Shown here piece by piece: positions 55,146-64,000 of a stretch of DNA of 64,000 nucleotides. The notes under the pieces were generated by a model, which was not told the DNA's origin, did no database searches, and saw only the letters and a program-made list of their open reading frames with translations. The DNA lies in the NCBI GenBank assembly GCA_030770545.1, contig JAUCMP010000026.1:6490501-6554500 (forward strand), in the 5' to 3' direction. The translations under genes and the position numbers were made by a program. Origin of the DNA: Macropodus opercularis. Lineage: Eukaryota; Chordata; Actinopteri; Anabantiformes; Osphronemidae. The stretch's first letter is position 1, and each line of letters starts with the position of its first letter.

Positions 55146-58100
55146 TGTATGTATGTGTATACAATGCTGCACTCTTTATGTATCCATAATAGACAATTGT
55201 GTTGTTTTATATGAGTCTCTCTCATTATGTGACTCCAGCAAAGTTATTAGCTTTTTGTGGGGCAACGCTTTTTGGTGGGCTGTGTAAATGCAGCAGTAGC
55301 AGCGTGGTGGAACTGGAGGAATTGTTGGCTTGTCTTATCCTGCATCCTGATAAAATTGCATGTCTACATCTTAGAAGTGCAGGCCCCCAATTAGACGCAT
55401 GTGTGGGATTGTACGGTGTGTTCTGCAGACATGAGATAAGACTAGCATCCTTCTTCATGGCCTGTACGTTTCTGTCATGATATCAGAGTGCGTTTGCAGG
55501 GTTTTGCAGATGCCAGATGTGTTCGCATCCCCTCCCTCGCATCTCCCTTCCCCTCCCTCTGGTTCCTGCATGGGCGCAGGGTCTCAATCAGAGCATCAGG
55601 GCTCCAGGAACGGGAGCACAGCAGGCTCTCTGTCCTGCCCAGAGAAGTGCAGCCTTGTCTGGGTCAGTGCATCTGTGGCCTGGGGGTGAGCTGGGGGAAG
55701 AGGGTGAACCCCGGTGCCCCTGCGTGCTAGTTTCACTCAAGGTCCTCTCAGTCGGAGCAGTGTAACCCTTGAACTCTGGGGAGAACCACAAGCTTATTTC
55801 AGATGGATTAGAACGAACCTAGAGAGCAGGTTGTTAATGCACCACAAATTCTTAGTTTTGTAAAATAACGATAAAACTATAAATAAAAAAGGCGCGTTTG
55901 TATGAACAGTACACAGGCATGTGTTCTTTCCCAAAGAGAAAATGTCACAAGCCTGTTCCTCCTTTCCACTGGGAATAGTAATGGATCGGGGTGGGGGTGG
56001 AGGGCAGCACGTGCTGCAGGCCCTAGTTGGCTTCCTAACTGGCCCACTGGCTTTCTGGCTGACAGCCCACACTGTGACACTCTGCACCTGGGAGCCTGTG
56101 TGTTGTCAGCCATGCTAGCTAGCTTCAGCTACCACCACATGACACACAGGAAACACAGAAATAACTGCTGAGTGTCTTCAGCGCAGTAACCACCGAACCG
56201 GGGGTGTGCTGCTGACAGAGACGGGTAAAAGGGAAGGAGAAGGCTGAGGAATGGCAAGAGGGAGCGAGGACAGAAAACTGGAAAAGTGAAAACGCCAAGA
56301 TGCACCTGTGCGATCTCAGATCAGAGGAAGATTCCACCAGCTGATTCAGATGCTGTGTTCAGCTGTATGGAGCGTTTTCAAAGCCACGCTAGTGTATCCT
56401 GTTTATCGAGTCGTTTTTATAATCAAACCACTACAAGCTGATTGCGCCATAACTTATAGTTTGACATTTTACAGCTGAGGCGCTGATGTAACAGTTATAT
56501 TTCCATCGCTCAGTGTTTTTTTTCTGGCTTTATCTGCTCTGTCCATCTGTGCCTTGAGTCATCTGAGCCTCACCTCGCACAGGTGTGAGAGTGGAGTCAA
56601 TTTTGAATGCCACCGGCAAGCCCTCAGTTGTATTTCAGCACAGGAAAGTGTTGTGCAACGCTCAGGCTTTCAGATTGTGATGTGCTGATGTGTCACCATT
56701 CCGAGGAAGGAGGACAAAAACAGGACACGCACACAGACACACAGTTTGTGTTGCGACATGCACAAACTGTTGCCACAGCCAACTAATTTCTGCAAATGCT
56801 GCAGATTGAATCTTGAATTCGGGGACTGATAAGAGACGATGCTGATGGCGCCGGCTCTTTCTAACTGAATGTATGTTTGTCTCTGTGCTGTAGGGGGAGA
56901 GAACGAGACAAAGGGAAGGGAAGAAATAGATGTGAGGGAAATGAGTAGAAGGAGGGAGAGAAGCGAGCAGGGAGGCGAGCGTGTGCTGGCTGCACCAGGA
57001 GGAAGCTGGGTCTGATGCTTCTCCATGCAGCTGCTCCCAAACACCCACACTCTTCCTGTTGGAGTGTGCGCGCGTGTGTGTTTACTTTTTTGTGTGTAGA
57101 AATGCACATATCACGCCAATGGTTTCACTTTATGAAGACTCAAAGCTGTAAAGTGGAGTTAAGTAATGAATATTGCAGCGTGTCTTTCTAGTATCCTGCA
57201 GAAGACAAAAGTCTAAAATAGCAGACGTAGGTGTCTCCTGCGTGGCTGAGGCCTTCTGCATCTTTTCAAAGAAACACTGGCCTCAAAAAACATCCGCCGG
57301 TGGAAACACTGGCCTGTTAGTGAGTGAATGGAAAGGTTTGAGGTGAGAGTGTGGCCACACTGAGGTGTGTGTGTGTGTGTCAGCAGGGTGTGCAGACGTG
57401 TATGTGTGATTGTGTTTGGCGGCCTTTTTAGTTTTCCATCACAATGAAAGGCAAAGGGCTTTTCAGCAGATCACCGCTGTTACTGACTGGTGCGTTTACC
57501 GCTAAGTGGACCGCTCACATGAATGTCTGCCACTCATGGACCCACTGCTTCTGCCTGAAATGCCACAAAGTATTTATTTATAAATATTATTATCATCTCA
57601 TTCAAAGCAATAATATTGTGGCTTGTTATGCGCATGAGTAATAACAAAAAAACTAATTGAACCAAACACACGTTGCCCTTTAAAAGTGACAACAGCTGGG
57701 GTGTCGTCCTTACATTCGTGTCTGTGATGACTGGAGCCTCCTTTGTATTGTTCTTCATATGCTGCTGGTTCTTGGTACTGAGGCAGGAGACAGTACATCT
57801 GCTCCACGCTCCATAATGATGGGGAACAGCACGTGCGCAGCTCCAAAAATGTGTGACAAACAGTTACATCGCCGTGGTGCCAGTTCACACTGGATTGTTG
57901 TTATTGAGGGAAATATGAGTTTTGGCGTATTAACAAGATCAGTAGCGAATGTAAAAGACAATGTTTGGGTATATTTTAAGTCTGAAGGACATTTCTAAGA
58001 AAAGTTGAGGTCAGGATGTTGACACGGCCGTCAGGGCTGGACGTTGAAAGATTTTAACATATTCACTTAGCTGATCAATACAAAATGCTAAATTAATCAT

Positions 58101-59041
58101 TTGGAATAATCAGCCCTTTTTCATTGTAGCAATAAATTGAATTCACACTTGGAAAGAGTGATTTGAAACTATGTTTAACCAAGCAGTAGAAAAAACATTT
58201 GTCTCAAACTCAACTGAGAATAAACATATTCAGTTGCAAATAGTAAATATATTTCGTTTTGTTACAGATGTCATTTTTTCTTAGTATAATATAGTATATA
58301 TATAGTTATATTATGCTAACTAATGCAGTATGTGTGCAGGAGTTCAAGCCTGAACAGTCTCTGTACCGATGCATGTCCCATGTGTTCTGTGAAATGTCAC
58401 ATTTGCAAGACAACTTGATGACAAATATGTCCTCCTCCTCTTCTCCATCCCCTTCACTTTGACTTATCTGTCTTTGTCTTGCTCGCTCTCTTGGCGTCTG
58501 TCACGCTGTTTCCCCATTCTTCTCCTGGGGCGATGTCAGATGAGCACAAGACAGGGGAGAGTGTGAGCTGTGGTGAGCCACAGACCAAAATAACTGGTAC
58601 TTTTTTATAAAAACACATGTGCATCCACCCACACATAAAGTCACACATGCGTGCGCAGCCTCACATTCGCACACTCAGACGTCCCTTTTATTTGAGGAAC
58701 CCTAGAGAGAGGAGTAGTTGGATGTATTTTGGCTGTGCCAGTACAGATTGTGTGTGTTGATATCCTGCACCGGAAACATGACATGAAAGCCATGTTCATG
58801 AGCTGACAATGTAAAGTTTAGCCAAGTCAAAAACTAGAACGTACCATTAATAGCGATGCAGTTGTTTGTTCTTTCAGTTTCTACTTTTTCCTGTGACATA
58901 CTAGTCGGTCTCATTTTCTCTCTCGGTTTCTCTGTTGCCTTCTCTCGTGACAGATCCTGCAGCCTCCTTGTCAAGCTGGCATAGTGGCATCATTCTAAAA
59001 CTGGTATTAGGCATTTCCTGCTGCGTCCGTTGGCGGCTGTA

Positions 59042-59093
<52 letters not shown>

Positions 59094-59098
59094 TATAC

Positions 59099-59135
<37 letters not shown>

Positions 59136-61341
59136 AGGGCGGAACGCACCTGGTCCGCGCAGCTGTGGGGATCCTAGCAGGGGGGAGAGAGAAAGAGGAA
59201 GGAGAGAAAGAGAGAAGGATGGGAGGAGACGAAAAGGAGGCCCTGTGTGCTGTACTGGGGACCCGACAAGTTCAAGTAGAAAGAAAGATGTGGGGGGAAT
59301 AGAGGGCCACCATTTTAAGGCAGCACCAGCATCTTAGCATACATGATACATCCACAAGATGCTGCTGGAACAGCCTGTTTAAAATGCCGCTGTCACGTGT
59401 CATCGTCACGGAAACCAGCGTGCTCTGCTTCTTCTCGCCGGTAAAGGTCTGACAGTAATTGTAAACGTTCCACTTAGTACAGTAAATTGTTCCTGTGTGT
59501 TTTTTTAAGAGTCGTATTATTAGAAACCTGCTAAATGTCATAATTTCTAGCTCACGTGACGGAAAGGAAGTGTACGTGAAACAGATGCAGCACCTGAGTG
59601 GGTATCACATTAAAAACCAAATTATTCTATTGTTGATTAATTGTGACTAGTTTGTGTATTTGGGCCACGTTTGGTTTCTCTTCTCACTTTTATTTGTGAT
59701 GTGCATTTACACTCCCTGATAGTAGAGCTTTATAAGGATGCAGTTCCCCAGGTCCTCTGCAGAGGGTGCAAGGAATCTGGGAAAACAGAGGAGCAGCAGT
59801 AACAGGGTACAAAGATTTTTCCGTACAGATTTTAAGAGAGCAAATAGGCCAACGATAAGAGGAAACCACCTAGGAACCCGCACTCGGAGGAAACATACAA
59901 ATGTGTTCATCAGGCGTTTTCGTTTTGAAGTGCACGCGGCTCCTCCAGGATGTCGCCTGAGCACAGATGCGCTCGCTCACACGCGTCCACGCAGTCTATT
60001 TCACAGCTGGACGACCAAGAAGGGGTCGGCACGGGAGAGGTCGCCCGGTCAGGTCAAAGGTCAAGCCACAGAGCTCTGCAGCGGAGGAAAAGGGAGCATG
60101 AGAGCATCACCTACATACACATACCCGCTGTCACAAACTCATTTGTTATCATCAGCGCTGTTGCAATGCTAACTTTGCTCCAGATGAGCGGAGGAGGCAG
60201 AACCTGTGCATGTGATGCTTCATTTAATAACAAAATGCCAGCATTTAAAAGGTTAAAGGTTTGTTGGCTACAACTTCTGTAAAGTCACATTGTCTCATTT
60301 CACTGTGTGGACTTGGGTCACAGGTGAAATAGAAAATGTTGGCGGGCTGCTAAATATTGCAATTATAGCAAAGTGGATTTAGCGGCAATGACGTGACCTT
60401 TAAAGGACAGAGTTGTGTGCGTGGCTGAGCATCAGACTGGTTTATTGGCATTTCCATGCGCTACTGTAAAGTAATGTGCAAGTATGTAAAATTGTAATGT
60501 TGTGTAGTAGTGTGTATCTGTGTGTGTGTGTGTAAACAGCCCAGGCATCCGCGGAAAGCTGCCAGGGAACGATTTGGGAAAAATAAAAATGCTTCACTGT
60601 TTATCGCTTCGGTTGTAAGTGTTAGCACGATGATCGCTCAAAAGAGGGAAAATGCAGCGACAATCGTCGAACGTGCTGCGTAAGTGCACTAAGCGTGTTT
60701 CAGTGGTTTTCATGGCAGCAAACTGTGAAAGCTGCTCTTTTCCCGTAACGTAAAGCAACAAAACTTATCTCTTTCCGCTCATCTTCCCTCCTGCCCTGTT
60801 GTTAGGTTCGTTATTTTCCCTTGTAAACACACATCTTATCAGGACGTTAAGATATGCGAAGTAAGGTGTGGTCAACGATGCGCGTAGTGACCCCTGAGTT
60901 CTACGAGCCCTGGCATGCAGCCTAATTTCACGGCGTGACCCCCGCTGCTCTACAGACACACTCACATTATGAGGCCGGTTCAACTCCCTTAAATGTCTGT
61001 GTCTATCAGTGAGACACCAGTGAGGGGGCTGAAGCAGGCGAATGGTTGCTGGAATGAATGATGAACAGAGAGTGAGGCTGAGGAAGAGGAGGAGGATTGA
61101 TGCCGTTGTGGGTGAGAGGTGAGGAAGGTGGCATAAACCCCAAGTAATGCACGTTGGTCTTCTTCTATGAAACAACAAAGCACAATCCACATAATGTCAA
61201 ACCTTTCCCATAAAAGATCTGTAGATCACAGAAAAAATACAACAGCAAAACACAAAAATATCAGATATAGGCTTGACCAAAGAAAATGGAGAGAAGAGAC
61301 TAAGGAGCAATGGGAAAGCACTCTGCCCTCTCTGTCTCCAG
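55146..61341. other. Intergenic DNA, no gene recognised
   Basis: Short ORFs on both strands do not resemble known proteins. GA-rich tracts (56,870-57,000; 59,170-59,240) and a compound GT/GC repeat (59,044-59,134) explain most of the longer ones. A direct repeat GAAACACTGGCCT occurs twice near 57,270 and 57,302. Confidence 0.6.
59044..59134. repeat. Compound (GT)n(GC)n...(TG)n repeat
   Basis: Two GT arrays of about 20 and 16 units flank GCGCGCGCGCATATACATA. Almost wholly alternating purine-pyrimidine, so Z-DNA prone. Confidence 0.95.
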
Positions 61342-61486
61342 CCAGTCTACTGCAACATCTGGAGCTCACATCAGCCCTCCTCCGAGACTGGCACTGCTGG
61401 AGAGAGAGGAGCGAAGAAGAAAACGCTTAGAAATGTTTAAAAGGCGAGATGAGGGCAGAGAAGAAGAGCGTGATTATGACACAATG
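61342..61486 (+). CDS. Candidate internal exon of an unidentified gene
   Basis: A pyrimidine-rich tract and acceptor (CCTCTCTGTCTCCAG) precede 145 bases. They are open in one frame as QSTATSGAHISPPPRLALLE followed by a highly charged, helix-forming segment with REERRRKRLEMFKRRDE, and end at ATG|GTAACA. A phase-compatible acceptor at 61,696 leads on into EAEQAVISAKTLMENLTQ. The peptide looks like a coiled-coil edge, but I do not recognise the gene, and simple GA-richness could mimic this. Confidence 0.3.
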
Positions 61487-61579
61487 GTAACAATTTGCTT
61501 TACTCCTAAAACGTCAGTGCAGAATAGAGCAAAAGTCTGTTGTGTTGATTCTGCTTGTGGCAGGCGTGCGCTTGTCTTT

Positions 61580-61580
<1 letters not shown>

Positions 61581-61614
<34 letters not shown>

Positions 61615-61627
61615 CGTGTGTGTGTGT
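61581..61627. repeat. (GT)n microsatellite, interrupted
   Basis: About 22 TG/CG dinucleotides, read directly. Confidence 0.95.
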
Positions 61628-62482
61628 CACGATCTCCAGTGATCATCTTCAATGCAGAGCAGAGAAAGCATGAACACTAGTTAGCTTCTGTGGCAGGAAG
61701 CAGAACAAGCTGTGATCTCTGCAAAAACACTAATGGAAAACCTCACTCAGATAAAACACACACAGGGGTGTGTGTGCACAGAAGACAACACAATGTGTGT
61801 TGCATTTGAATATCTGCATGTGTGTGGGCGCCTTGCAAGTCGTCGAAATGTTGATTATTTGCATTTGAAGACCACAGCGTGTGTACACTTTTCTGATACA
61901 GCCACGAGTGCAGCAAACGGCTGCTTTTGCAACAATTAACGTGAGAACCACAGGCCTTCCTTCGCAGATGACGAGTGTGACTTCCCTTTGACGACTTCAT
62001 ATAACCTTTTCACATTTCGTACGTTTTTTTTTTTCAACTCTACATCTAAAAGTTGAGCTATATTTGGATTAACAGCACATACAATGATCTGAATCTTCAG
62101 ATTTACCAGTGGAGAAGTCGCTCGTGTGTTAAGACAATGACAGGAAATACTTGGCGTAACAACAAACTGACTCTGAGCAGAGCTGGTGATGACGCCCCAT
62201 CCACCTGGTCGACTTTTAGTTTAAAAGAAATGCTCGGTATTATTCTGAATCTTAAATTGCCCCTAGTTTCTAGTCAACGGCTGCAGTGGGTACCATCCCT
62301 CCGCTGTCGGAGATGACAAGCCACAGGGTCTGATATAAGTGTGTTGTTTTTGAACTCCAATATGCTGAGATGCCCTGAGGCCAACGTCTGACTAACATTC
62401 CTCCTGAGAACTGAGAGTAAATACTGGTAGTCATACTGGTAGTGAGAAGTGGAGAGAAGTGAAGAGGATTGTAGTGATAGTG

Positions 62483-62485
<3 letters not shown>

Positions 62486-62521
<36 letters not shown>
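62486..62521. repeat. (GT)n microsatellite
   Basis: About 18 GT dinucleotides, read directly. Confidence 0.95.
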
Positions 62522-62525
<4 letters not shown>

Positions 62526-63297
62526 GTTGGGGGTGGGAGGGGGGTCACAGGGATGTTCTTGACTGTGTCATCTCCAGCAGCTGTTTCCCTCAAACCCTGC
62601 CTCGCCCACTCCTCGCCCTCCCACCCCATCGCCTCACAATGAAACCAATACAAAGGAACAGGAAGTGCCTCCCGTTAACTGGGGCCCAATCAAAGCCATC
62701 ATTATTCCCGTGTCAGAATTTTCACAGGAAATAGCTTCTCAGAAAATATGCCAGCTGTGCAGGGAGTGTGGTATTATTGGCCTATAGGTCTTGTCTGTTT
62801 TTGTTTTGTTGTGCTTTTTTTCCCCCACTGTTAACAAAAGGACACACAGAGCCGTGTCAACCACGTGCGGCACACTGTCACTGCTGTGCGTTCGCAAGGC
62901 AAGCCAGGCACGGTGCTCTCTGTGGCCGGGTGGGCATTGTGCGCTCTGACAAAAAGGCCTCCCCTGCTGTGTCTGCGCCGGCTTCTTTCGCTCCCATCCT
63001 GAACCGAGCAATTGTCTTTTTCTTCTTTTCTTTAAACCCTTCGAGTGAAGCTGCGCCCCAAAAGAGCTCACAGATGCAAGAGGACATACATGATGACACA
63101 CACACGCACACAATAAGCTTTGCTGTGCTGAGGCTGCATCTGTAAGAGCTCTGCTCAGATTACAGCATAAAGACAGGGTTCAGGTGAAGCCTAACATTTG
63201 CCAGATGCTGCGTTAAAGTCACCAGGAGGTTAGCCTAACATTGGAGTGTTGTTGGTTGGGGAGGGTGGAATCATCTACGTCCCTAACAAGAATGGTT

Positions 63298-63314
63298 GGG
63301 GGGTGGGGGGGGGG
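63298..63314. repeat. G-rich run
   Basis: G6 T G10, read directly. Confidence 0.85.
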
Positions 63315-64000
63315 CACATCTGGCATGAACAGAAAAGCAATTTATGAGCATGATCTTAAACAAGCGCGATGATGCTTTTTGCTCACGTGTGATATTTAAA
63401 CAGCGGAATGGAACTTTAATCCTCGGATCGATTGGTTTCTGCAGCTGAAAAGAAAAGTCGCTCCCCTGTTTATCTAATCCTCAGTTTGTCCTCTGTAATC
63501 TCTTCGTCTCTCCGAGGTCTCGCAGACGTCTGGAGGCCAATAATTAACTCAGGGGCTTCGCGTTGACACAGGTGAGCGCTGCTTTGGTTGTTAAACTGTC
63601 ATTACAGGGCTGCTGGGATGGGAATGAACACACGCACATTTCATAGGCCGCCACCATCCTCACAGTGTGTCTGTCACATTAGACCGAAGCAGTTACAAAA
63701 TGTCACTGTTAAGTGTATTAACACCAATGATTTAACATAACATTTAACATAACAAACGTATGGCTTCAGTGAATACAATGCGTGGGTTTATCAGTTTAAC
63801 GCCACTTCTCACCTCTCCCACTGGGCTTTGTCAGGCCTATCTCCTGTTTTGCTCTGTCTCCTTATCAGTGGTGTTTGAAGAGCTTGTCTTTATCTGAGCT
63901 CTTGTGTTTGGGGGTCATCAGCCTGAGCCAGTGGCCTCTCTAACGCTGCCTTCGTTATTCCTCTGTCCCTGTTTGGCGAGAGCTTGAGATCTTCTCCCCA

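Larger units (their letters stand above)
61487..64000. other. Non-coding DNA to the right edge, apart from a possible continuation of the candidate gene
   Basis: Contains GT arrays at 61,581-61,627 and 62,486-62,521, a G-rich run at 63,298-63,314 and no recognisable exon. The 61,697-61,939 open stretch may be a second exon of the candidate at 61,342. Confidence 0.5.

Noticed and set aside
1..64000. CRISPR arrays, operons, riboswitches or other prokaryotic systems
   Set aside because: The window is plainly vertebrate nuclear DNA; repeated units found are microsatellites.

Overview
This window is vertebrate nuclear DNA, almost certainly from a teleost fish. Evidence: GT-AG introns, many long (CA)n/(GT)n microsatellites, a decayed Tc1/mariner remnant of a type common in teleosts, and proteins with clear vertebrate orthologues. 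Only about 3 kb of the 64 kb is recognisable coding sequence, and no prokaryotic feature is present.

Layout, left to right. (1) 216-302, minus strand: first coding exon of a vestigial-like (Vgll) transcriptional cofactor; the rest of that gene lies off the left edge. (2) About 3.2-5.1 kb: coding-like segments that I could not identify, including a candidate minus-strand spliced gene end. (3) 6.2-13.2 kb, plus strand: complete ythdf2 gene (m6A reader), six coding exons, 639 predicted residues, with a CpG-rich promoter carrying a near-perfect CTCF motif. (4) 13.2-28.5 kb: an intergenic stretch whose one certain gene is mir-124 on the minus strand (hairpin about 16,628-16,710; mature miR-124-3p at 16,640-16,659). 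(5) 28.67-52.4 kb, plus strand: complete msra gene (methionine-S-sulfoxide reductase A), six coding exons, 213 predicted residues, with large introns full of simple repeats. (6) 52.4-64 kb: mostly non-coding, with one internally deleted Tc1/mariner element (54,792-55,143) and one candidate but unidentified coding exon near 61.4 kb.

The most informative feature is the gene order vgll - ythdf2 - mir-124 - msra. In human, MIR124-1 lies upstream of MSRA in divergent orientation, as here. MIR124-3 lies close to YTHDF1 and MIR124-2 lies in the same chromosomal region as YTHDF3. This locus therefore joins a YTHDF gene, mir-124 and msra in one interval, and looks like an ancestral linkage that mammals have split up. 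The genes act separately: Ythdf2 in cytoplasmic m6A-mRNA decay, miR-124 in neuronal repression of non-neuronal mRNAs, and MsrA in protein repair. No evidence for a new multi-gene system was found. The points worth checking are alternative transcript ends and starts of ythdf2 and msra, the primary miR-124 transcript, and the unidentified segments at 3-5 kb and 61 kb.
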